The notes under the pieces: model-generated
What the model was told of the DNA's origin: nothing
Database searches by the model: none
The model's input: only the letters and a program-made list of their open reading frames with translations
Assembly (NCBI GenBank): GCA_023393715.1
Contig: JAEXCD010000086.1
Span: 1 to 6,227 of the forward strand
Origin: Bacillota bacterium
Lineage (GTDB): Bacteria > Bacillota > Clostridia > Tissierellales > Peptoniphilaceae
Reading direction: 5' to 3'
Length of the DNA: 6,227 bases
Part shown: positions 1 to 5,731 of the stretch, piece after piece
How positions within the stretch are numbered: position 1 is the stretch's first letter
Layout: the number at the start of each line of letters is the position of its first letter
Program-made: the position numbers and the translations under genes

Positions 1-228
1 TAAGGACGCCAGCTTTCTCGTCGATTCGCCCACCAATTGCACAACGACGCTGACGGTCTGCTTTTCCCGGGCGTAATCCGCCAAGGTCAGGGGAATCCGT
101 TCGCTGAATTCATCCGCCATGACGATCAAAAACTGCCCCGGCTGGCAATTCTGTGCAATCCGCGGTGCAAAGATTTCCATATATACTATATTTTCCTGTA
201 ATTTTTCCTTTGAAACAATCCGATACAT
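1..228 (-). CDS. nfnA: NfnA / sulfide dehydrogenase-type FAD/NAD-binding subunit, N-terminal part (gene runs off left edge)
   Basis: The 76 visible codons begin MYRIVSKEKL and resemble the N-terminus of the ferredoxin:NADP+ oxidoreductase small subunit NfnA, also annotated as sulfide dehydrogenase SudB or a PyrK-like FAD/NAD-binding subunit. Visible motifs are PGQF (residues 30-33) and RIPLT followed by LADY (44-52), the FAD-contacting region of this ferredoxin-reductase-like fold. In the known family this subunit pairs with a GltD-like partner, usually encoded next, and couples ferredoxin and NADH oxidation to NADP+ reduction in the cytoplasm; the partner would lie beyond the left edge. The ATG start is supported by AGGTGA 6 nt upstream. 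The gene lies 10 nt downstream of the lytic transglycosylase gene and is probably cotranscribed with it. The NAD-binding half and the C-terminal iron-sulfur cysteines are outside the window, so PyrK-type relatives are not fully excluded. Confidence 0.85.
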   Translation of the reverse strand, partial: MYRIVSKEKLQENIVYMEIFAPRIAQNCQPGQFLIVMADEFSERIPLTLADYAREKQTVSVVVQLVGESTRKLASL

Positions 229-234
229 TCTCGT

Positions 235-240
235 TCACCT
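235..240 (-). promoter_or_regulatory. Ribosome binding site of nfnA, overlapping the upstream stop codon
   Basis: On the minus strand AGGTGA lies 6 nt before the ATG at 228. The TAG stop of the upstream lytic transglycosylase gene (239-241) shares bases with this site, so ribosomes terminating on the first gene sit on the ribosome binding site of the second. This favours translational coupling. Confidence 0.7.
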
Positions 241-937
241 ATTTCGATTGCTGATATTCCTGATATAACTCCATGACGCGATGAACATACCACGCCGTCT
301 CGCCGTATGGAATCTGGATGAGGTGCACGCCGTCGACGCTGTATTCCTGCGTCCGCAGCCATTCCGCTACGATGGTCGGTCCTGCATTGTACGCAGCCAG
401 CGCGGTCTCCGTCACTTCATACAGATCCAGCAGATAACGAAGATACCAGCATCCGAAATCCAAATTCGTCTCCGGGTCAAACAGATCATAGCTTTTCGGC
501 AAATCGCGCTGCGCTGCAATATACTCCGCCGTATCCGGCATAATCTGCATCAGCCCGCAGGCGCCCACTCCCGATACCTCGCTTGGATTAAAGCTGCTCT
601 CCTTTTCCACAACGGCACATACGAGACTCGGATCGAGCTTGTGTGCCTCCGCCGCCTTCAAAATCTGCGCTCCGTAGGGCACATCCGCCAGGTTGTGCGC
701 CTTTCGATTCATCCGGAAAAACAGGATGGCAAAGAGCACCACGGCCGCCAAAATCCCCCAACGCAAAAACATCGGACGCTCCGCATGCTTTTTTGTCCGC
801 TTCGGCACAGGTTTTCTCCTTCGAGCGGAATTGGCTTCCGAACGCCTGTCTGGTTGTCTGCTTCGTTTCCGATCGGGGCGTTCATTCAAACGCGCCCGCT
901 CGTTTAAGCGATTCAGTTTTCTGCGCTCCTGATGCAT
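239..937 (-). CDS. Membrane-anchored soluble-lytic-transglycosylase-like (SLT/GH23) protein
   Basis: This 232-aa protein should cleave the MurNAc-GlcNAc bond of peptidoglycan on the outer face of the membrane. It has a short, very basic, Arg/Lys-rich cytoplasmic N-terminus (residues 1-55), one membrane segment (about 57-74, FLRWGILAAVVLFAILFF) and a C-terminal SLT domain (about 85-228). The SLT signatures are all present: EKESSFNP with the likely catalytic Glu113, GLMQIMPDTA (128-137), ALAAYNAGP (179-187) and IPYGETAWYVHRV (209-221). I chose the ATG at 937 because GGGAG lies 6 nt upstream. The frame stays open to a GTG at 1042, but that start lacks a good ribosome binding site and the extension contains a -10-like box. 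It is first in a probable two-gene unit with nfnA. Family assignment is secure; the exact physiological role (growth, division, spore formation or secretion) is not visible. Confidence 0.92.
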   Translation of the reverse strand: MHQERRKLNRLNERARLNERPDRKRSRQPDRRSEANSARRRKPVPKRTKKHAERPMFLRWGILAAVVLFAILFFRMNRKAHNLADVPYGAQILKAAEAHKLDPSLVCAVVEKESSFNPSEVSGVGACGLMQIMPDTAEYIAAQRDLPKSYDLFDPETNLDFGCWYLRYLLDLYEVTETALAAYNAGPTIVAEWLRTQEYSVDGVHLIQIPYGETAWYVHRVMELYQEYQQSK

Positions 938-943
938 ATTTTT

Positions 944-948
944 CTCCC
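944..948 (-). promoter_or_regulatory. Ribosome binding site fixing the lytic transglycosylase start
   Basis: GGGAG lies 6 nt before the ATG at 937. It decides between this start and an in-frame GTG 35 codons upstream, which has no comparable site. Confidence 0.7.
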
Positions 949-970
949 GTTTTTTGAAATCGTCCGCTCT

Positions 971-976
971 ATTGTA
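971..976 (-). promoter_or_regulatory. Probable -10 box for the lytic transglycosylase-nfnA unit
   Basis: The minus strand reads GGGTACAATAGAG here; TACAAT matches five of six bases of the SigA -10 consensus. Transcription would start near 964, leaving a leader of about 27 nt. No good -35 hexamer lies at 16-18 bp (the position holds GTACTA), so the promoter is either weak or activator-dependent, or uses another sigma factor. Confidence 0.5.
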
Positions 977-1067
977 CCCTAATTCGGGAAAGATAGTACT
1001 TTTTTGCTTCAAAAACACGTTTTTTGACGCTCCATTTCCCACTGCAGCGATCTCTTCGATAAGTTTG

Positions 1068-1080
1068 TCATTGAAAATGA
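1068..1080. repeat. Short inverted repeat (possible operator) between divergent promoters
   Basis: TCATT-gaa-AATGA is a perfect 5-bp inverted repeat lying 19 bp upstream of the -10 box of the plus-strand gene, where an operator or activator site could sit. It is short and AT-rich, and could be chance. It is only a weak match to a Fur/PerR-type box. Confidence 0.25.
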
Positions 1081-1095
1081 ATTTGTGTGAAATTA

Positions 1096-1104
1096 TGCTA
1101 TAAT
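1096..1104 (+). promoter_or_regulatory. Extended -10 promoter of the VTT-domain gene
   Basis: TGCTATAAT combines the extended TGn element with a perfect TATAAT. The best upstream -35-like hexamer, TTGAAA (1071-1076), is 22 bp away, too far for a normal spacer, so recognition would rely on the extended -10. Transcription should begin near 1111, giving a leader of about 105 nt. The box overlaps the longest possible reading-frame start (1087), which argues against that start. Confidence 0.65.
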
Positions 1105-1203
1105 GAAAAGCATCGTAAAATTTCGTTCCGTAATGCAGCTCCGCGCCTCACGCGCATCGGACTTCCGTTTCGGCGAGATGAAGCGAAATCACCACATGTG
1201 TAT

Positions 1204-1209
1204 AAGGAG
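1204..1209 (+). promoter_or_regulatory. Ribosome binding site fixing a GTG start
   Basis: AAGGAG sits 6 nt before the GTG at 1216. It is the only strong site in the leader and sets the start of the VTT-domain protein. Confidence 0.8.
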
Positions 1210-1215
1210 TATCGT

Positions 1216-1866
1216 GTGAAGCCCAGTCAAAGAGCCATCGAAAAACTGAATAACTTTGATACGCAGCGAGCACGGCGTATTGAAAAGCGCATTCGCATCA
1301 TCACGCTCATCGTCCTGATCGCTTTCGGTATCTTTCTTTGGATCGGTTACCGCAACCGGTGGTTTCATTCCGCCCGGCCATTTGCTGATTTCTTTCTGTC
1401 GCTTGGGTTTTTCGGCCTTTTTTTTGCCTCGTTCCTGATCGTTATCAATACGATTTTCCCCATCATCCCGGGAAGTCTGCCTTCCGTTGCCGGTTTTATG
1501 GCATACGGCACGATCGGAGGTTTTCTTCTCGTCATGGCAATGACATTGATCGGCTCCGCCATCAGCTTTCGCCTGTCTCGCCGCTTTGGCGCGACCTTTG
1601 TCAAGGCGTTCGTCCCCGATCACATTTTCGACGACCTCATGAAGAAGATCGTCGATGAAAAAACGGCTTCCCGCCTCGCAGCCATCGCCTTTATCGTACC
1701 CGGCGTGCCCGACGATGCAACCGTTATGATCTGCGGCCTGACGGACATGCGTTTCTCGCGCTTCATGCTGATCTGTCTGCTGTTTAAGCCCATTCCGACC
1801 TTCTTATACCTCTTCGGCTTCTCGTCGATATTGCATTGGCTCTTCACGTTGATCACACATATCTGA
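1216..1866 (+). CDS. VTT-domain (TVP38/TMEM64, DedA-like) integral membrane protein
   Basis: This 216-aa protein is a member of the SNARE-associated/VTT superfamily (PF09335-type). Relatives include DedA proteins and eukaryotic TMEM41B/VMP1, linked to lipid scrambling and undecaprenyl phosphate recycling; the substrate here is unknown. After a basic, charged N-terminus (1-25) come hydrophobic segments at about 26-44 and 60-80. The conserved core follows: FPIIPGSLPSVAGFMAYG (81-98), then GSAISFRLSRRFG (113-125), a PGVPDD re-entrant-type loop (162-167) within a hydrophobic stretch at about 154-175, and a final segment at about 180-204 ending KPIPTFLYLFG. The GTG start is chosen from the AAGGAG site 6 nt upstream. 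The frame is open to an ATG at 1087, but that codon lies upstream of the -10 box. The gene is monocistronic, divergent from the lytic transglycosylase and convergent with the GDPD operon. Confidence 0.88.
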   Translation: MKPSQRAIEKLNNFDTQRARRIEKRIRIITLIVLIAFGIFLWIGYRNRWFHSARPFADFFLSLGFFGLFFASFLIVINTIFPIIPGSLPSVAGFMAYGTIGGFLLVMAMTLIGSAISFRLSRRFGATFVKAFVPDHIFDDLMKKIVDEKTASRLAAIAFIVPGVPDDATVMICGLTDMRFSRFMLICLLFKPIPTFLYLFGFSSILHWLFTLITHI

Positions 1867-1983
1867 TCACGGAACGGAGCCCGATGCGGCAGAGCATGTG
1901 TCATGTGCTCCGATTCATTTGAATGCGGCCGTTCGCTGAACGCGGCTGTCGACGCCGCAAAATCCACATTGCTTTTTCATCGC

Positions 1984-2029
1984 AAAAAACCGTCTCCACC
2001 CCTGTGCTTTGGGAGGGAGACGGTTTTTT
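1984..2029. terminator. Bidirectional intrinsic terminator between convergent genes
   Basis: Six A plus CCGTCTCC (1984-1997) pair with GGAGACGG plus six T (2016-2029), a perfect 14-bp stem around an 18-nt loop that can itself pair CCC with GGG. An A tract before and a T tract after the GC stem let it terminate both strands: the VTT gene (stop 118 nt upstream) and the GDPD operon (stop about 145 nt away on the other side). Confidence 0.9.
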
Positions 2030-2074
2030 ACCCTATACACCTTAACGTCTGTCACGGTTTTGCGGCTTTGGCTG

Positions 2075-2126
2075 TGCTCACAGCTTTCGACCCGCCTGTT
2101 TGCTCACAGCACTTGATCCCGCCCGC
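2075..2126. repeat. Imperfect 26-bp direct repeat, two copies
   Basis: TGCTCACAGC occurs at 2075-2084 and again at 2101-2110, exactly 26 bp apart, each followed by a related pyrimidine-rich stretch containing GA and CCGCC. The first copy also completes the palindrome GCTGTG-ct-CACAGC (2071-2084). It lies in the convergent spacer downstream of the terminator. Function is unknown; it may be decayed sequence. Confidence 0.45.
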
Positions 2127-2160
2127 TTTCAGCCGCCCTGTTTTTCAGCTCTGCTTCTGA

Positions 2161-2184
2161 TTTTCCAGCTGTCCTACTGGAAAA
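2161..2184. repeat. 8-bp hairpin enclosing the GDPD stop codon
   Basis: TTTTCCAG (2161-2168) and CTGGAAAA (2177-2184) are perfect inverted repeats with an 8-nt loop. On the minus strand the loop contains the TAG stop of the GDPD gene. The stem is AU-rich at its base and no T tract follows, so it is not a standard terminator; a 3'-end stability element is possible. Confidence 0.4.
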
Positions 2185-4024
2185 ACGCATTAAACAGTAA
2201 ATCATTTTTGCTGAGCTGCCAGCGCTCGTTCAGGAGTTTCACCATCGTCGGTACCTCGTCTGTGATAATCGCATCCACCCCGCTGTACATGAATTTTTTC
2301 ATCGAGTCGTCATCGTTGATCGTCCAAACCATGACTCCCTTGCCTGCCTGATGCGCTTCCTCAATCAGATCTTCGCTCGCCGAGGTTTCTTCCACAATAA
2401 GCCAGTCTGCCGCGACGTCGTTCGCATCGCCGTAATACAGAAAATAGATGCTGCCGCACGAAACCTGCGGGTGCTGTTTGTAGATCCATGCAATCAGCTC
2501 GTGATCCAGACTCGAAAGAATGACCTGATCCATCATTCCTTCTTCTTGAAGGATTGCAATGATATCCTCCGCCATCTGACGGTCCGCCGTCTCGCCCTTG
2601 AGCTCAATGTTCACGGCGATGCGCCCGTGGCATAAGCTCAGCGCTTCCCGAAGCGTCGGTATCCGCTCCTGTTGGTAAGGCGCGCCGTACTTCGCGCCGA
2701 TCGACAGCTCCCGAATCTGCGCGAGGGTCATTTCCCTGCTCGATTTGTCCACTCCGGCAACGCGTTGAAATGTCGCATCGTGGTTCAAAATATATTCGCC
2801 GTCTTTGGTCCGCTGAACGTCGAGCTCAATCCAGCTCGCTCCGTATTCAATCGAATATCGGATGCCGGAAATTGAGTTTTCGGGCATCCCCCTTCCGCCG
2901 CCGCATCGGTGTCCTACGACCTCAATTCGCTTCACGATGCCCTCTGTTGTACGAAAGGCCGCCCCCACGCCAATGGAGCTGAGCACGAGAAATCCAATCG
3001 CAATGATCCAGGATCCGAGCGGATGACCCTTGAGCAGACGATGCACGCGATTGACCCGTTCCCTTTTCGGCTGGAAATAATACCGTGCCTCCTCTTGCCC
3101 CTCCCGGTCGGCGACGTCGACGAAGAGCCGATACAAATGCAGCCCCGCAAAGGGCGAAAAGACACTGTACATCAGTATTCCGCCAACCCCCTGCACCATG
3201 AACAGCGCTCCCACCAGCGTACGTTGGAGCGCCTTCTCCAAATTTAGGAGGGGCAGGATAATCTGAACAAGAAAGCCCCAGAACAAAGCCAGTCCCAATA
3301 AGACGCTCAAAAAGCCCGTAAACAGGCAGATGCGCTCCCGGAGCAGCCGCCTCCAGTTGCTGCGAAAAAGCCGCGCCGATTCCCGAAAAGCCGGGATCGC
3401 GCTCCTTTTTTGAGTGAGCATCAGCGGAAAGAAAAACATCCATCGGAAGCTGAGATACAGACAGACAATGAGTGCTGCCCCGCCGAGAAGCAGATTTTTC
3501 GGATCCGAAAAGACCGCATCCATCACGAAGTCGGGGATGTGCAGCCCCTGCAGCCCGCTGATTTGCACCCCCACCCGCTCCAACGGAATGAAGAGCGCAA
3601 AATAGATCAGATTGATGAGCATTCCCGGAAGCAGCAGCCGAGGCATTTTCGATACCGCCCCCGTCAGAATCGAACGCGTGCGAACGGCGTTCCTTCCCCG
3701 GACAATGCGACTTGAGATCAGCAGCGTCCCTACATTGCCGATGACGAGCCACGCCGACAGAAGTACCGCTCCGGCGACCGCGAGCGCCATCCCCTGCGGC
3801 CGTTTTACAATCGCCGGCAACAGCGAGTCCGTCACGACGCGAAAACCCATCCCCGTCAACACGCTCTGCGCGGCGAGGAGGAAAAGGGGGAAAAGAATCA
3901 GGTAGAACAATACATTGAGATAAACCTGGTAACACAGGAAACGAGGCCATTCGGGAAAAAACATCTTACTCGTTTCCTGAAACGGCCTCATCCAAACCTT
4001 CCATTTTTTTCGAATACGCTGCAT
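2174..4024 (-). CDS. Membrane-domain glycerophosphodiester phosphodiesterase (GDPD)
   Basis: This 616-aa protein should hydrolyse glycerophosphodiesters to glycerol 3-phosphate and an alcohol at the membrane. The N-terminal half (about 30-300) is a multi-pass domain of the GPDPase_memb type (PF10110), with hydrophobic segments near 32-56, 80-104, 130-150, 178-200, 232-259 and 274-294. A further membrane segment (337-356) precedes the catalytic GDPD barrel (about 368-600). Active-site motifs are GHRCGGGRGMPENS with His372-Arg373, IELDVQRTKDGEYILNHD with Glu400, Asp402 and the second His415, NIELKG (472-477), and VWTINDDD followed by a GVDAIITDE ending. The usual HRG is HRC here, but the catalytic residues are retained. 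The start is chosen at ATG 4024, with AAGGTG just upstream; a GTG at 4042, one base after the preceding stop, would add six residues. It is third in an operon with radical SAM and racemase genes. Related proteins act in phospholipid or lipoteichoic acid turnover; the role here is inferred. Confidence 0.93.
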   Translation of the reverse strand: MQRIRKKWKVWMRPFQETSKMFFPEWPRFLCYQVYLNVLFYLILFPLFLLAAQSVLTGMGFRVVTDSLLPAIVKRPQGMALAVAGAVLLSAWLVIGNVGTLLISSRIVRGRNAVRTRSILTGAVSKMPRLLLPGMLINLIYFALFIPLERVGVQISGLQGLHIPDFVMDAVFSDPKNLLLGGAALIVCLYLSFRWMFFFPLMLTQKRSAIPAFRESARLFRSNWRRLLRERICLFTGFLSVLLGLALFWGFLVQIILPLLNLEKALQRTLVGALFMVQGVGGILMYSVFSPFAGLHLYRLFVDVADREGQEEARYYFQPKRERVNRVHRLLKGHPLGSWIIAIGFLVLSSIGVGAAFRTTEGIVKRIEVVGHRCGGGRGMPENSISGIRYSIEYGASWIELDVQRTKDGEYILNHDATFQRVAGVDKSSREMTLAQIRELSIGAKYGAPYQQERIPTLREALSLCHGRIAVNIELKGETADRQMAEDIIAILQEEGMMDQVILSSLDHELIAWIYKQHPQVSCGSIYFLYYGDANDVAADWLIVEETSASEDLIEEAHQAGKGVMVWTINDDDSMKKFMYSGVDAIITDEVPTMVKLLNERWQLSKNDLLFNAFFQ

Positions 4025-4043
4025 AACACCTTCTCTCTTCACG

Positions 4044-4910
4044 CTACAGGCCCCGAAGCCCCCTTGGCCGAAACCGGCCGCTCTCTATGGCGCGATCGAT
4101 CACCCGAATCATCGCTTCCCGCTCGCGGTTCAGGACGCCGCCAACCGCCACGGCGTTGGATGCGTGATTGGAGCGAAACACCGTCCCCTCGCTGTCGACC
4201 TGCTCCAAAAAGGCCCTCATCTCCGACAGGCATTCAACATCATCTAAAATGACGAACTTCCCCGAGCGCACTTCCTCGTACAGCGGCGCCGCCGGGTCGA
4301 GCTGAAGGCTCAGAAACGCCACATATTCCGGCTTCACAAGAGAAATCGCCTCCGCACTTTCCCGAACGTGTTCCTCGCTCATTTTCTTTTGTCCCAGACC
4401 TAAAATCAACGTGACGGACAGCTTCAGTCCCGCCCGCTTTGCCTTAATGCCGGCCTCTACAAACTGTTCCTTTGTCAGATTTTTATGTACCGACTGTAAA
4501 ATCGCATTGGAGCCGCTTTCGAGCCCGACGTAGAGCATGTCGAGGCCCGCCTTTCGCAAATGGCACAGCTCCTCATCGCTTTTTCGCAGGATATCCTGCG
4601 CCGTCGCATAGCAGGTGATCTGCCGAAGATACGGGAAAAGCTCTCTGGCAACATAAATAATCTCCAGAAGGCGCGCCGTCGGCATCACCAGAGCATCTCC
4701 ATCCGCCAGAAACAGCTTCTCAATAAAAGGAACCTGCTCCGCGCACTCTCTCAAATCCGAAATGATGTCCTCCTGCGGGCGCATCCGAAAATTCTTATCC
4801 CGATACATGCTGCAAAACGTACAGGTATTGTTTGCGCAGCCCAGCGTACATTGAATAATCAACGACCGCGCCTCCGAAGGCGGTCGATATATCATGCCAT
4901 AATATTGCAC
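4044..4910 (-). CDS. Radical SAM protein of unknown reaction
   Basis: This 288-aa protein should bind a [4Fe-4S] cluster and S-adenosylmethionine. The cluster cysteines are Cys25, Cys30 and Cys33 in GCANNTCTFCSMYRDKNFR, spaced Cx4Cx2C rather than the classic Cx3Cx2C, with an extra Cys21 just before. This spacing recurs in a family of about 290-aa stand-alone radical SAM proteins in Clostridia that begin, as here, with IYRPPSEA. Other landmarks are FLADGDALVMP (67-77), LYVGLESGS (126-134), a TLILGLG strand (167-173) and FRSNHASN (245-252) near the C-terminus. No B12-binding, TRAM or SPASM domain is visible, so it is not a MiaB/RimO-type enzyme. The GTG start is set by GAGGAG 6 nt upstream. It follows the racemase gene by 13 nt and precedes the GDPD gene closely. 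The substrate cannot be read from the sequence. Confidence 0.9.
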   Translation of the reverse strand: MQYYGMIYRPPSEARSLIIQCTLGCANNTCTFCSMYRDKNFRMRPQEDIISDLRECAEQVPFIEKLFLADGDALVMPTARLLEIIYVARELFPYLRQITCYATAQDILRKSDEELCHLRKAGLDMLYVGLESGSNAILQSVHKNLTKEQFVEAGIKAKRAGLKLSVTLILGLGQKKMSEEHVRESAEAISLVKPEYVAFLSLQLDPAAPLYEEVRSGKFVILDDVECLSEMRAFLEQVDSEGTVFRSNHASNAVAVGGVLNREREAMIRVIDRAIESGRFRPRGLRGL

Positions 4911-4916
4911 CTTGTT

Positions 4917-4922
4917 CTCCTC
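4917..4922 (-). promoter_or_regulatory. Ribosome binding site fixing the GTG start of the radical SAM gene
   Basis: GAGGAG lies 6 nt before the GTG at 4910 and almost touches the stop of the racemase gene (4924-4926), as expected for tightly coupled genes. Confidence 0.75.
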
Positions 4923-4923
4923 G

Positions 4924-5589
4924 CTACTCCTCGAGCTTCAGCCGTTTCAGCATTTCCTCCGCCGGATCGATCACCCGAAGCTCTGTCAGCTTTGCCAGCT
5001 CCTCCTTGATATAAGGAAAATGCGTACATCCCAGCAAAATACTGTCGATCTCAAATTGCTCCTGTGATATGCCCTCCAAAAACTGAACCAAACCCTTTAG
5101 ATTCAGCTCCTCCGCAATCTTTTTTGGCGAAGCTCCTGTTTCAATGGCATGAACCAGCGGCAGCCACCCAATGGCAATCACATTTTTCTCAGGATCCGCC
5201 GTTCGAATTATTTTCTCAATATTATATGCAGATAATCCATTTGCCGCCAATACCACAACGTTTTTTACGCCCGCCGGAAGCTGCTCATACGTATCCAACG
5301 GACTGACAACATTCATATGCAGCTTCTCGCGGATGCGCCGATAATCAATAGCCCCGCTCAGGGAATTGCAATACAGAAACGCCTGTTCCGCGCCCTGCTC
5401 GCGCGCGGCGCACAGAGACTCTTCAAATTGCTTTTCGAGCGCTTCCTTCGAAAAATACTGCATATTCGCCTGCTCCTCACACGTCCTTGACATCGGGAGC
5501 GAGACCGCCTCCAACCCCTTTTGCTCGATAATCCGAGCTCCCATCTCTGTATCGACCAGCGTTCCCGCCACTACAGCAATTTTTTTCAT
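4924..5589 (-). CDS. Aspartate/glutamate racemase family protein
   Basis: This 221-aa cytoplasmic protein belongs to the Asp/Glu/hydantoin racemase superfamily, cofactor-independent enzymes that use two cysteines for proton exchange at the alpha carbon. Both are present: Cys74 in LYCNSLSGA and Cys188 in LLGCTHFPYIKEEL, the second very close to the GCTH(Y/F)P motif of glutamate racemase. The protein is shorter than typical MurI (about 260-270 aa), its N-terminus (KKIAVVAGTLVDTEMG) differs from the usual MurI DSG(V/I)GG start, and the first motif lacks the ACNTA form, so I do not call it murI. It could make D-Glu or D-Asp, act on another amino acid, or be a related lyase. The ATG start has AAAGGAG 6 nt upstream (5596-5602). 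It is the first gene of the operon with the radical SAM and GDPD genes. Confidence 0.85.
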   Translation of the reverse strand: MKKIAVVAGTLVDTEMGARIIEQKGLEAVSLPMSRTCEEQANMQYFSKEALEKQFEESLCAAREQGAEQAFLYCNSLSGAIDYRRIREKLHMNVVSPLDTYEQLPAGVKNVVVLAANGLSAYNIEKIIRTADPEKNVIAIGWLPLVHAIETGASPKKIAEELNLKGLVQFLEGISQEQFEIDSILLGCTHFPYIKEELAKLTELRVIDPAEEMLKRLKLEE

Positions 5590-5663
5590 GGTCTGCTCCT
5601 TTCATCCGGTGCAATCTTTATTGTCGCATCTCATCACTCTGTCGCGTTTCACCATTGATGATT

Positions 5664-5672
5664 ATTGTATCA
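5664..5672 (-). promoter_or_regulatory. Extended -10 promoter of the racemase-radical SAM-GDPD operon
   Basis: The minus strand reads TGATACAAT: a TGn extension followed by TACAAT, five of six consensus bases. Transcription would start near 5657, leaving a leader of about 68 nt. No good -35 hexamer is seen at 17 bp, consistent with extended -10 use. It is the only convincing promoter upstream of these three tightly packed genes. Confidence 0.6.
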
Positions 5673-5731
5673 GAAGTAGGTGCACAATGATATTCTCCGA
5701 CCGCTAATGGTGCTTTCTGATCGCTCCTGCT

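Larger units (their letters stand above)
1867..2173. other. Gene-free convergent spacer
   Basis: These 307 bases separate the ends of two convergent genes. They hold a bidirectional intrinsic terminator, an imperfect 26-bp repeat and several small inverted repeats, for example CGTTC-gct-GAACG at 1930-1942 and GCTGTG-ct-CACAGC at 2071-2084. Short open frames exist, but none has a convincing ribosome binding site or a recognisable product. Confidence 0.6.

Noticed and set aside
281..907. 208-codon open frame on the plus strand opposite the lytic transglycosylase
   Set aside because: Antisense shadow; the SLT motifs on the minus strand are decisive, and the plus-strand protein is Arg/His/Gln-rich without domains.
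938..1042. N-terminal extension of the lytic transglycosylase to a GTG at 1042
   Set aside because: No good ribosome binding site before the GTG, the extension contains a -10-like TACAAT, and the ATG at 937 has GGGAG at ideal spacing.
1087..1215. N-terminal extension of the VTT protein to an ATG at 1087
   Set aside because: The ATG lies upstream of the TATAAT box, so it would not be on the transcript, and the GTG at 1216 has AAGGAG 6 nt upstream.
1875..1912. Terminator-like hairpin just after the VTT gene (CGGAGC with GCTCCG)
   Set aside because: The arms are 6 bp with a long loop and no T tract; the strong terminator at 1984-2029 explains the end of the transcript.
1903..2351. Short plus-strand ORFs across the convergent spacer
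   Set aside because: They span the terminator or run antisense into the GDPD gene and have no ribosome binding site or recognisable product.
2922..3950. 342-codon open frame on the minus strand
   Set aside because: It is a shifted-frame shadow of the GDPD gene, whose membrane domain is clear; the alternative protein is low-complexity Arg/Gly/Ala-rich with no recognisable motif.
4560..5009. 149-codon plus-strand frame opposite the radical SAM and racemase genes
   Set aside because: Antisense to two well-supported genes, with no ribosome binding site or recognisable motif.
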